64,000 bases of DNA, taken from the NCBI GenBank assembly GCA_002286715.1, contig NSJX01000002.1:234396-298395 (forward strand). Direction: 5' to 3'. A model generated the notes under the pieces. It did no database searches, was not told the origin of the DNA, and worked only from the letters and a program-made list of their open reading frames with translations. The translations under genes and the position numbers were made by a program. Shown in pieces: positions 34,165 through 45,027 of the stretch (position 1 is its first letter; the number at the start of each line of letters is the position of its first letter). This stretch comes from Dentipellis sp. KUC8613. Lineage: Eukaryota > Basidiomycota > Agaricomycetes > Russulales > Hericiaceae.

Positions 34165-34947
34165 ATGCTCGATTTCCTCACATCTTGCTTCGCTTCGCCT
34201 CGGAAAGAATTGAAACATAGTTCTCTGTCATCCCAATCCTCCGCGAAAGTTGAAGAATGCATTTTCTGCAACGTGACCAAAGCAAATGGATTCGACGTGC
34301 TCTGGGAGGTAAGCTGGCAAGCGTAACCCGGAATACAAGAACTTTGACGCTTTCAACTGATGGGATCATGGTAGGATGAGAAATATATCGTATTTAGAGA
34401 TCATAAGCCAGCGTCTGAGCATCATCTACTGGTGATTACACGAGGACACATAGGTAGATTGCCGTCACTGAACCTCTCGTGATGGCTTGTGCGTTTACAC
34501 ATGTACCTAGGATCAGTGAAAAGCTTGACAAATGATGACGCAGAACTAGGTGAGGAAACATCCACTTCTCAACCTTGCGGGTCGTTGAACTTAGAGTCTA
34601 TACAGTGAAAGACATGGAGCGAATTGGGCATGCCCGCTTTGACGAGTTGGGTGTCTCTCCAACGGCTCGTCGGTACGAATGTCTAAGTGGAATCGATGTC
34701 TGACGGAATCATTTGCTCATAATTTTTCTGTTCCAGCTTGGGCTTTCACATACCACCATTCAATAGCGTCAACCATTTACATCTGCATGTCCTTAGTCTT
34801 CCCTTCAGACATGCAATTCTCGGAGCAGTATATCCCTTCATACACGGGCGTCCAGGTTACGAGAAAGGATGGACCTGGTTTGCCGAAGTCGGGCAGACAG
34901 TCCGTATACTAGAGAAAGGAGGCCGAGTCCAGGTGAAAGCATGCTGA
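34165..34947 (+). CDS. HIT-family nucleotide hydrolase/transferase
   Basis: This is a histidine-triad (HIT) protein, probably in the HINT3/aprataxin-like group of adenosine-phosphate hydrolases. The N-terminal part has CIFCNVTKANGFD, then after an intron DEKYIVFRDHKPASEHHLLV. This is the usual opening of HIT domains, with the first conserved histidines. Small exons follow (GSVKSLTNDDAEL, then VKDMERIGHARFDELGVSPT). The last exon has the active-site triad NHLHLHVLSLP, giving the His-x-His-x-His pattern. The end is GWTWFAEVGQTVRILEKGGR, then VQVKAC and TGA at 34945-34947. About five exons were traced, all with short introns. The start codon is the first ATG in the frame of the domain. The natural substrate cannot be read from the sequence. 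Confidence 0.88.
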
Positions 34948-35039
34948 CCATAATCCACCTTTTATGGAATACCTCTACTCACAAAGCAGGTGATGCGACG
35001 CTATACATCTCTACAAATACAACCTGTCGTACATACCCT

Positions 35040-38001
35040 TTAATCGATAATACCCTTCGCTCTATCCACTAACTGGTCGAACTCATCTTTCCCAATGCCT
35101 CGACTTTGCAGATACTCACCGATCTTCTCCCTCAGGCCCTCCAGCAGCTCCCCCTGGCCTTCCGGACCTAAGTTCTTGGTGAAGAATGCCACGGCCACCG
35201 CGGTTGCCCACAAGGTTTGATCAACGCCAGCCGGCAGGTTCTTCGCCTCGTCGATAGCACGCTGTCCCACAATGTCTCCCAATTCACGACGCAATGCGAA
35301 TGATCCGTCAAACTGCTGCAGATGTACAAGTTCGATGACGTCCGGCGCGATTCGGGTGCTTGCATTTGCGGAGGTCGGCGTCACTGGACTCCGCTCTTGC
35401 ACAGGCGAATTGGGCATCTGCTGAACACGCGGTGACGGGCTGCGTCGTTCCACAGCCGGGGGCTGTCGCCTGCGTGGAGACCGGTGCCTCCTTCGGGACC
35501 TAGGCGCTTCCCAGCTCGAAAAGCTTTCCAGCGAGCTGAGGGTCGAGAAGGATTCCCTGCTCTCGTACCCGTCATCATCTCTGATATCCTCTTCGCCGCC
35601 CGTTTGGTCATCGAAGTTGCCGGCATCGTCATCTTGTGGATCATGGGAAGAGACACTCCTACTCCTCGTCGAACTGCGGCTTCGGCTCTCACGTCTTGAT
35701 GTCCAACCCCCTGGAATGGTTCTCCCCCTTGGCCCGCTAGAGTATCCCAGCACCCACGAGAAAACCCCAGTAATGGCGTCGAACGCCTTCTGCATATAGT
35801 CATCCCAGCTATCCTCGGACTCTTGCTGCGCGTCGACGTTCCTGCTCGCGCGGCCTCTGTTCCTGCGATTTTCTCTCTCTTCCCTCTCCCGCTCTCGTTG
35901 TTCGGCCCTTTGCCTGATGGTATTCCCGACGTCGACGCCAACGAACGACGTGTACCGGCTTGCTACCTGATACTCCACACCCAGCTTGACGATCTCCGTT
36001 CTCAAGGCTTCTCCTTGTAAATGTGGTGCCCCACCTTCCTCTAGGTCCCTGATCAGATGGCGCGCCGCAAGGGAATGGATCATCCCCTCGTCGAGTGGCT
36101 TGAACCGCGCCAGTCTGACTGGAACGGTCAACGTGACCTGAGTCCCTCCCTCATTCAGCACCCCACTCAAAGTGACCTCCTTCGGCACATGTTTCGCATC
36201 CGTGATGGCGAATGCCACGAAGCGCAGACTGGGGTACACAGTGCCGATGCGCGTAGGGGACTGTCGGAAGAGCTGCGCGTTTTGTTTCCCAGCTTTGGCG
36301 CCCCAGTCGACCGTGACGTCGTTGACGAGCGACGAGCGGCCCGCGCGCACGAGTTGGAAACACTTTGCTGCGATTTCGGCGGTGTTGAGTGCCAGTAGGC
36401 ACACGCCATCGCCTGCACGGGCGATGCCCTCGCACATCGCGGTGGACACATTTGGTCCGATGCCAAGTGTGAAGACTCGGAGTGATGCGGAAGGCGGGCT
36501 ACTGGTCACGGCCTGTTGTACTGTCGCTATTGTCGCATCAATATTGTGATCCTGACAACCTCGGTGTCAGTAAATTGAAGTGCAGCATTCATTTGCAAAG
36601 TTATCACCTCGCCATCCGTTAACACGAACAGCACGGTGCGCATATCTCCCCTACGTCTCGAAAACACTTGCCGAAGAGCCAATAGGGTCTCCGTTCCTCC
36701 GTAGTCGGCCCACATAGTGTCAAGATGTTGGGTCTACCATCAACATACAGAACATCAGCTTTGCAAGTATCATAAACTGTTGCATGAATACTTACCGCAA
36801 CCGTCAGAGCCGACTGGTCATAAGCGCGACTGCTAGGCCACAGCGAATCGCAATGGCTTCCAAAGCTGAAAATATTGACCATAGATCCATCGGCGGGAAT
36901 GAACCGCAGCAACAGCCCCAACGTGCTCCTCGCAGTCTCGATGCACTGGCCGGTCATGCTGCCACTCCGGTCCACCAAGAACAGATACTCCTGCGCCGGA
37001 AGCGGTGGGATGGGGAACTTGGGCACGACGCTCAGCTGCAGCGCGACCGTGCCTCTGCCCTTCGCGTCGCGCTCCGCGAAGCACCGCGGCATGTCGAGCC
37101 CCTCCGCACGGATCACCAGCACGAAATCGCCCGTGAGGAACTCGGGCGATTCGATGTATGCTGTGGTGCGCCGGCGGGAGTCCGTGTGGTGGTGAGTCCG
37201 GTAGGGCTTTATGATGAGGGTGCTCCCGTGGCTTGGGCTTGTCACGCTTTTCATCTCGCCGGCGGTCTGGATACGCGCTGCGATGCGGAGGCGGGTGCGT
37301 GTGCCTGCGGAGGTTGCGTCGAGCGTGTTTGGAGGCGGGGTGCCGTAGCGCATGGCACCTATTGCCATGGGGAGCTGGAAGCGGACTTCGTCGGGGAAGT
37401 CGTTGTCCATGAGATCCATGACGCACTATAGCATGTGCAGGTCAGCATGCGTCGAGTGCCATAGTGAGCAACGCTTACAGTCAATGTGGTTGTGACTGTC
37501 GCTCTTGCAGGTATGGATCCCACCGAGATGGTGAATACTGCCATCATATTGTCAGTCAATAATACTAATGGACATAAACCACGAACTCAAAAAGCTTACT
37601 ATCGTCCGCAGACCACTGCATCAGCCCCGAAAACTTCCCCTCGTCCACCGCAGCCTTATACTCCTCCTCAGCCTGCACATTATCCTTCGCCACACCGACC
37701 ACCAGCCGTCCATCCGAAGTCTGCATTTCGAATCCAGACACGGCTGCCCGCGCAGGTACCGGAAACACATACTTCGCTCGACCCGTGGCAATATTGTCAG
37801 GGTTCGTGAAGACGTGCGACAGCTTCACTTGCGCAGAGACTGTCGCAGCACATACATAAGCGCCCTGTTCCTAGGGTCATAGGGTGCAACTGGCTCACCG
37901 TCAACGATCAGCGCGTCGATGCTGACCTCTTGCAGCGGGAGATGCAGCGTCTGGTTATTCGGCCCATTATGCACAATCGTGCACGTATTTTTCGCGGCCA
38001 T
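35040..38001 (-). CDS. VIT and VWA domain protein
   Basis: This protein combines a VIT domain and a von Willebrand factor A domain, like inter-alpha-trypsin inhibitor heavy-chain and VWA5-type proteins. The start is MAAKNTCTIVHNGPNNQTLH. The VIT part includes VSAQVKLSHVFTNPDNIATG and KYVFPVPARAAVSGFEMQTS. The VWA domain begins at PPLPAQEYLFLVDRSGSMTG, where Asp-x-Ser-x-Ser is an intact MIDAS metal site. DYGGTETLLALRQVF supplies the MIDAS Thr, and VLFVLTDGED the third Asp. A long C-terminal part follows. It has an Arg/Glu-rich segment (QREREREERENRRNRGRASR), an acidic/Arg-Ser region and a helical end (GELLEGLREKIGEYLQSRGI). The N-terminus shows no signal peptide, so it is probably intracellular. 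Its partners are unknown. The MFS gene lies upstream in the same orientation. Confidence 0.85.
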
Positions 38002-38702
38002 CGCAAGACAAAGAAACCAGAATCAAGAGCACACAGTATGCGATCCCAGTGCCGTACCGTGCCTCTTATCTTTATCTCTGCGCCCGAGCGCCATATATAC
38101 CACCTGCGGTCCTAGGGCGCCTACGCCCAGGAAGCGCAGCACCGCGAAAGCAGGCGGCGTGGCAGCTGACGACCCGCTATGGCGAACAGGGACGCGTCCT
38201 CGACGGCGTGGCAGCGCGCTGGGGGCTTCGGGGGGTTCGCTGGCCGGATATGTGTATGCGGCCCGGGCATGCGGCTTCCTTCTGGACGCGTGGATTGGGC
38301 GCTCCGCGAGGGGCCCGTGCGCGATGAATGGATTGCTCTGTGGAAGAGGGCGTGCTGCGCGCGTTGACGTCGAGGTTGCGTGAAGCGCAGTATGTGGGCA
38401 AATGGGAAGCGGGGGAGACTGGGTAAGGGGTGCGGAAGATGGCGCGTTTCTCCGTCTGGTGGAGCACGGATATAGAGCTGGCTTACCTGGAGTACCTCTC
38501 CCCCGGCCATCGGAACGCTGTACCATTGCGTGTATCTGACGTCTCATCGATGCACCGCAAGAGACAGCAACACGTCAAGAGTGAGTCGAAGGTGATCAAA
38601 AACATACCTTCACTCGCGCCTTCCGTAATTTCTTCCCGCCATCCGTATCGCATAGCTCGAACATGATACGAAGAGATTCAGCTAGTACACCGCGATACAC
38701 AC
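38002..38702. other. Intergenic region between the VIT/VWA and MFS genes
   Basis: This should be the promoter of the VIT/VWA gene and the terminator of the MFS gene. It is GC-rich with open frames on both strands, but none has a recognisable motif. Confidence 0.4.
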
Positions 38703-40296
38703 TCAACCCGCTTTGGCCTTGAGCTCCCTCCAAAGCGTCGTGAACATCAGCGCACCGACGCCAAGGTAAGCGATCTCAAGCCCAACATAATTCAGCATCC
38801 CGAGCTTCACACCGCTTCCACCCCACACCGCGCCCGTCACACGGCCCGTGTAGTTGCTATACTGGATCGCTACACGTGCAAAGACCATACATATCAGTCC
38901 ATCTCACCTCATAAGCGACTAAGTTCAAGAGATGACGCACCGAGACTCGTCTTCCCATTCCACGAATCCGGCAACTGCTTGCTCAACAGGCTCAGCGTGC
39001 ACGTGCTCGCCAAATTGAACCCAAGCGCAACCAAGAACCACGGCACAAAAATGCTGCCATAGTTCACCGCATGCGTCTTGAGCACCGCGATCGCAATGAC
39101 CAGACCCACGAGGCCCAGCCCGGAGCCGAGCGCGAGGATATGCCGATCTTGCAGCCGGCGCGCGAAGAAGAGGTTGAACAGCAGGAACGGGAACGTCGCG
39201 ATCCCGCCGAGCGCGATGAAGTTGCCCGAGGCGAAGGGCGACCAGTGCAGCGCGGGCGTGGCCGCGCCGAACACGGGCAGGTTCGACTCCCACGCGCCGA
39301 GCACGAAGAAGCAGGTCATCGCGAACCAGCACATGCAGGCGACGACGCCCCATTGGCGCGCGTTGAGGCGCGTATGCGAGTGAGTGCTGCTGCTGCTTGA
39401 CTCGACGGCTGCAATGGAGGGCGAGGCCGACGCGTCCACCTTGTCCTTCTCCTCGGTAGCTGGGTGAACGGGCTGCAGCTCGATGGCAGGCGCACTGACA
39501 GGCGCAGGAGGCACGTCCTCGAACCACACTGCCGCGGCGACCCAAAATGCAATCCACGCGCCGGCCATGATCCACCCAGGGCTCGTGTATCCATTGAACA
39601 CGCTATTGCTGAACCCAATGCGGAAGAGCAGCCCTCCTGCGAACGGGCCAAGGCTCATGCCGACGCCCTGCCCGAGGACGAGCCAGCCCGCGAGCGTCGT
39701 GCGCCGGCGGATGCCGACGATGCGCGGGTCGGAGCAGTAGCGCTTGGAGTACATCCAGAAGGTGAACCCGAGGCCTTGCACCATGCGTCCGATAAGGATG
39801 AGGTAGAGGAAGGAGCAGCGGTATGCAAGGGCGTAGAGCACGCTGCCCAGAACCATGGAGCCGCAGGCGAAGTGGAGCGGACGGGTATATTTGCCTGGTC
39901 AAAGATGGTGTGAGCAGTCGAACGACGACAGTATTAGAAGTGTACGTACCTTGGTCGAGCTTCATGAGCGGGATCAGCGACAGGCCGGAGAATGCGGTTG
40001 GGATACCAATGACGAGACCGGAGAACGTCGCAGAGCCTCCGAGGTGCTCTGCATACGCACTCGAGGACGACACAATGATGAAGAATGAGATCTACGAGCA
40101 GCGCATACCTGACATGTCAGTCTTCGTTCCACGTTACGAGGCAGAAAAAACAACGCACCTGAAGCAAGACATTCGACAAAAGCACTACGACCAACGACGA
40201 GCGTTTCGGCAGCTTGTACTCGAAGTTGACCTCTGGCTCCATATCGTGCGCAGCTTCAACAGTTCCAGAGCTAGACCGGGCTGTAACAGTAGACAT
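38703..40296 (-). CDS. MFS transporter, MFSD8/CLN7-like
   Basis: This is a major facilitator transporter whose layout resembles the MFSD8/CLN7 group of vacuolar or lysosomal carriers. The N-terminus is polar (MSTVTARSSSGTVEAAHDME), followed by LPKRSSLVVVLLSNVLLQ and SATFSGLVIGIPTAFSGLSL. GRMVQGLGFTFWMYSKRYC and TTLAGWLVLGQGVGMSLGPF fit helices 4-5 of this group. A large hydrophilic central loop rich in Ala, Glu and Ser separates the two bundles. The second half has QWGVVACMCWFAMTCFFVLG, LNLASTCTLSLLSKQLPDSW-like segments and the end EIAYLGVGALMFTTLWRELK. At least four exons were traced. The start is ATG 40296. Its substrate is not evident. It diverges from the mitochondrial ribosomal protein gene across a 380-bp shared promoter. 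Confidence 0.85.
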
Positions 40297-40674
40297 GGCG
40301 GGGCGACGGAGACTTTGCACGACGCGGGCACGGACGTTCGTCGTGGTTGAAACCCAAGTCGTGATGGAAAACTGTTTGAATACAATCGCGCATCAGGCGC
40401 TTCCCGTGCACTCATACCTCAGGGTCGCCCGCCGGCAAGCGGTCAGGGCCGGGCTGCGCAGTGTGCTGTTACAATAGCTGTCAATGTTTGCCGTAAGTCA
40501 TGAGTGTGAGCAACAGGCGCGCCGCAGCACCAACTCAAACGGCGGCGACGCGTCGGCGTCGGCGTCACGTCACGCGTCGGGGTAACACACGGTCACACGG
40601 CGGTCTCCGTCACAGCCGTTCTTCTTCCCGCCTTCGCCGACGACCCAGACAGCGACAGCACCAGCGCGCTCGCC

Positions 40675-41109
40675 ATGGCCTCCATCCTCGCCGCCCACCG
40701 CCGCGCCCCGCGCCTCATCCAGTCGCTCTCATCATCCCGCCTGCTCGCCACCGCGGCCTCACCAACCGCCACGCCGTCCGAGTCATCATCCTCCGCGTCC
40801 CAACCAGCCTCAAGCCCCGAGCCGCTCACGCACTACCGCATCACCCTTCGTCGCTCCGCGATCTCGCTCCCGGCGAACATAAAAGGCACGCTCGTCGCGC
40901 TCGGCATCCACCGCCGCATGCAGACCGTGTACCACCGGCACAACCCCGAGACGGCGGGCAAGATCCTGCGCGTGAAAGAGCTCGTCGAGGTGCAGAACGT
41001 GCCCGCGAGCGCGGTGCGCACGAAGACGGAGCAGCGGCGCGAGAGGAAGGCGCCCCGCGGGTTCGTGGTTGTGGGTAATAGGCTCGCCCAGGGCGTGCTG
41101 GAGGCGTGA
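40675..41109 (+). CDS. MRPL33: Mitochondrial large-subunit ribosomal protein uL30m
   Basis: This is the mitochondrial form of ribosomal protein L30, part of the large subunit. The 144-residue protein has no intron. The N-terminal 45 residues are a mitochondrial targeting presequence: rich in Ala, Ser and Arg with no acidic residues early on (MASILAAHRRAPRLIQSLSS). The L30 fold follows: THYRITLRRSAISLPANIKG, LVALGIHRRMQTVYHRHN and GKILRVKELVEVQNV. A short basic C-terminal extension ends in GFVVVGNRLAQGVLEA. The ATG at 40675 has a good CGCCATGGCC context. The gene shares a compact divergent promoter with the MFS gene. Confidence 0.92.
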   Translation: MASILAAHRRAPRLIQSLSSSRLLATAASPTATPSESSSSASQPASSPEPLTHYRITLRRSAISLPANIKGTLVALGIHRRMQTVYHRHNPETAGKILRVKELVEVQNVPASAVRTKTEQRRERKAPRGFVVVGNRLAQGVLEA

Positions 41110-41563
41110 GTGGGTTGCGGAGGTGCGTTTTTGTTCGTTCGGTTGAGGTTTGGTTGGGTGGGTTGCTGATTTGTGGGGGGTGTAGGGTGCTGCTGGAGCT
41201 ATATGTGTAATTTCTCCGCCTAATTGCAATCTTGGAGACCACGTTCTCGTGTGCCGCAGACGCCATCCTAGGCTGTCCCACGGGCTTCCCTATTTCATCG
41301 GTATGTTCTTCATTGTCATGGTCGCCTATGACACCAGTCTCGTGCTATACGGCCACCGAGCCAAAGGGCGAAAAACACAATATGCTGCCATTCACTGACA
41401 CGCGGAATACTCGTACAACGACTATCTTTCGTACTTAACTTTCCGTCCTATTCAAACATCCCCGATTGTGCACTTCCATCATCATCCTCCCCGTGGTTTC
41501 TTGCTCTCACAGCTCACAGCACCCCATCGCTCCGAATCGCACACTGCCCCAAATCATGCTTCG
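41110..41563. other. Tail-to-tail intergenic region between uL30m and formamidase
   Basis: Two 3' ends meet here. No gene was seen. Part of it may be the last exon of formamidase if that gene has one more intron than I modelled. Confidence 0.4.
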
Positions 41564-44154
41564 TCAGTCCCTCCTCCCTTGGAAGAATGTCCTGCCGCCC
41601 CCACCGTCAGCTTTGCCCCCACCCAAGTCAGAAGCGAGACTCACGAAGTCGAAGATCCCGAGCGGCAGCGCGAGCGTGACGCACGCGTTCGGGGAGTCCT
41701 GCGTGTGCAAGATGAGATATGGGAGGGCGAGAAGAAGGGGAAGGATGAGAAGGCTCACGACGACTGCGCCGACGTGGCTTTCTACGGGAGCTGCAGAAAG
41801 CAGGAGGTCTGCATGTCACGGAATGAGTCTAGACCGCACGAGTAGTGATGCAAGGGTACATACAGGCCTGCTCGCGAGCTGAAGCCGGCAAGACGCATAT
41901 GAACAATCAGCGATCGAAGTATCAAGGAATGGCCAACGCACTGAATCCGAGCTATGTGCCGGAGAGACAGGTGTCAAGACAGCCTCAAGGAGAATGTGTG
42001 CGATGAAGACGCACCTTCTCGAGATACGCAATCGCATTTCTCGCAGCCTGCTTGTACGCCACCGTCCTACACCCACGAACACACATCATTACCCCACTCA
42101 CACCACTAACAGAAACAGCAGGACTCACGCATCCATATTATACTGCTTCCCATCGCCATCTATCCCCCACCACCATCAACACATAACCCATCACCAAAAT
42201 CCACACACACACGCAAAGAAAAAGACTCACGATAATCCACACTGATGCCTTCGAAGATCAACTTGGACGAGTAGAGCGGGTCGATGGGCGAGGGCTGTGA
42301 GGTATTCTTAGTGGGGACCCGGAGGTGAGTCTGCGTATGCGGGGACGTACGAGGAAGATGGGCTGCTTCAGCGCGAACTTCTCGATGCCGCCTTTGATGA
42401 CGCTCGTGCTGAAGGTGATGATGCCCGCCTAGCGCGCACGCCCGCGCATTGAAACTCATCAACTGCAATTCCAAAATCGGTCATGTCAGTGCGTACCATT
42501 TCGATTGCGCCGCAGAATGACAGCTACGAGAATACATGTCAGTGGTGATGAGCCTCGGTGAACAAGTACGTGGTGAGGGTGGGAGATACAGACCTCGCCC
42601 TAGAAACGCGACGTAGTCAGGTGGAGTGGCAGGAAGGAAAAGCGAGTGAGCTCACATCGCCCTGCGAGAAATGCAGGTCCCCGACGGACAGATTCGCGCC
42701 CTTAACGAACACGGGGAAATAGCACCTCGAGCCCCTCGACAAGTTCTTAATCTGCGCACCCAACCACCAATTCATCACTCATCCCCACATGCAAGCAAAC
42801 GCAAAGCCAGATCTACGCACATCACAATTGCCCCCATGCTCCCTCCCAGGCACCGTGCGCGCGCCCTCCCTCGCGATCTTCGCCCGCAGCTCCTCGGCCA
42901 GCTCCTGCCCGACATACGCGCCGCGCGGCTCGGGCGCGAACGCGACGGGCGGCACCGCGTCCGCGTGCTGCGCGATGAGCCCCGTCTCGCGCGCGTTCCA
43001 CGTCGCGAGCAGCTCTGCAGACGGCGCGGTGCCGATCAGGCCTGGGTGCGAGACGCCGGCGAAGCGCACGCCGGGGATGTGTCGTGAGGTCGCGTAGATG
43101 CCTGGGGGTGGGTGTGAGTTGCGGAAGGGTGAGGATGGGTAGGGTTGTAAGAGGGGGGAAGGGGAGAGGGGGGGAGACGGACCTTTGAAGTCCCAGATGG
43201 CCTTGGCGGCGCGGCTGTTGAATTCTTTGGCTGTATAGTTGTAGTTGTAGTTAGATTCGTCGATGCATAATAGCGGCTGAAGCCGAGACGCACCGAAGAG
43301 GCCACCGCCGTTCTCGAGCTCGAAGATACCCTGTATATGCACATTAATAGACGATACCGAGGCGAGCCTTTGGGATGGGACTACGTACGGTATAACCCCA
43401 AGGCATCTGCTCGAACGGGGTCACTGACAAGCCGAGCGCGACTCAGTCTCACAGCGGAGAGGCTTTCCAGGTGTCGAGATACGCACCGTCCAGGATGTCC
43501 ACTACCAAGCAATCGCCCGGCTCGGCGCCCTCGACTGCGACCGGGCCGGAGAGATTGTGGATTTTGGTCAGGTCGACATCCCGAATATCGTCGCTTGCTG
43601 GATTTGAGGCGGGAAGTTAGGTTGAGCCTTACGAGGCAGACGAATTGATCTTACTGTCGTTGTTGCCAATTTGTGCACCGGTCCAGTCTGTTGACTCTCT
43701 GTGAGATGTGTTCATAGGGCAAGTCGAAGATCCAGGATGTCGTACCGACGCATTCGATCTTGAAAACCTGTGGCACGAGGGAGAGATAGGCGAAGAGGCA
43801 GGGCAGATATTCAGGTAGAACTTACCTCGCCTTGTTTGACAGTCGCGACGGGAGGAATATCAGGACTAAAGCAAGGCCAAGGTCACACGACTGGCGTGCA
43901 TGGAGAAATCAAGGACTGACTGCCAACGGTTATGGATACCCTTCTGCTGGTCCGCAGGACTGGTGGCGCATGGTCATGGTTCAGGTGATGCAAATCATTC
44001 TCAGCGCAAACCACTCACATGAATGGGTCCACCTGGGAGGCATCGTACCATCGTCAAGACTGAACGTGTCCTTCCTCTTTAAAAGCACATGAAATGGTGG
44101 TGGGCTCACCTTGACCAAAGTCGGATGCGGCACAGAGTTTGCCTTTGTCGCCAT
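41564..44154 (-). CDS. Formamidase / acetamidase (FmdA/AmdA family)
   Basis: This enzyme hydrolyses formamide to formate and ammonia (EC 3.5.1.49) and serves nitrogen supply. ATG 44154 gives MATKANSVPHPTLVK, joined in phase to VDPFIPADQQKGIHNRWHPD and then IPPVATVKQGE, the family's start. Further blocks, each on a small exon, are STDWTGAQIGNNDS, DIRDVDLTKIHNLSGPVAVE, GAEPGDCLVVDILDG, VTPFEQMPWGYTGIFELENG, EFNSRAAKAIWDFKGIYATS, HIPGVRFAGVSHPGLIGTAP, PGREHGGNCDIKNLSRGSRC, YFPVFVKGANLSVGDLHFSQ and ELSFCGAIEM. The C-terminal part holds SPIDPLYSSKLIFEGISVDY and DSPNACVTLALPLGIFDF. GREHGGNCD and HPG are conserved active-site segments. The gene has more than ten introns of about 50 bp. The exact 3' end is uncertain: the frame stops at 41564, but a further splice is possible. 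Confidence 0.88.
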
Positions 44155-45027
44155 TGTGCACTTACCTCCGAGTCAACAAGCTCTCAGGAGATCCAAAGAC
44201 GAGAAGCGAGAAAGCCAATCTCGAGAAACGAAGCGGAAGCCCGTCTTATACCCCACCGCCGACGCTTCTTATCTCCTCTCCGCGTTGCGCAGAGCGGGCG
44301 GCATTGAACGGGGCTCTGATAAGGTGCGAAGCTGATAGACCGCGCACGCCCCAGGATCAATCACAGGAGCCCTGTGAGAGCGTGTGGAGGTATGTCCTAC
44401 CGATAAGGCTACGGCTTGCCGTCCGCGGTGCCTCTGGATATCCACGGGACCCGCCGCAGGCGCTCAGGCGTGTAATTGCTGAATATGCTAGTATGAGATC
44501 ATCAATATGTGCCGCGAGCTGGCACATTGTAGTATCCACTGCCGAGCAGCATGCTCGCGGCCATGGTGGTCATCTTGGAAGTAGAACAGAACTATTACTA
44601 GCACGCCTTAGCGTGACCTGAAGCAGTGTGACTGGGATTGTGACCGTTGAGTGGTTCGAACTGGCGAACTGGACCGTGGCAGTGTGGCGTCTGGTGACTT
44701 GAGCAGGCCCATGCTCAGTCAGGCCTCCTCTCTCCTCCTCGACCCTTGCTCTCAACAACCTCCATATCCTTGTTCTTCGCCACCATGGCCTCAGCATAGA
44801 TGGCCCCCGCCACACCCACCAGCTTCTCAACCCATGGGAAGCAGCAACACGGAGCAACAGTCTGGCCTTACCGACACAAACACTAGAGAACGTCTAGACA
44901 CCCGCCCGTAATCGCCTCCTGCTTCAATATATATTCCTCATCGACTTTCACTGTAGCATCTATCTGAACCGTTCACGTCTCTTTCTCTTGGTCTACCTGG
45001 TTGTATACCCCAGCTTGTGTCCTCACC
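44155..45027. other. Divergent promoter region of formamidase and arrestin-like genes
   Basis: This 0.87-kb gap holds both promoters. A TATA-like element lies near the arrestin side. No gene was recognised. Confidence 0.45.
44928..44934 (+). promoter_or_regulatory. TATA-like element of the arrestin-like gene
   Basis: An ATATATA-type element lies about 95-100 bp upstream of the ATG at 45028. The position is plausible, but there is no other support. Confidence 0.3.
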
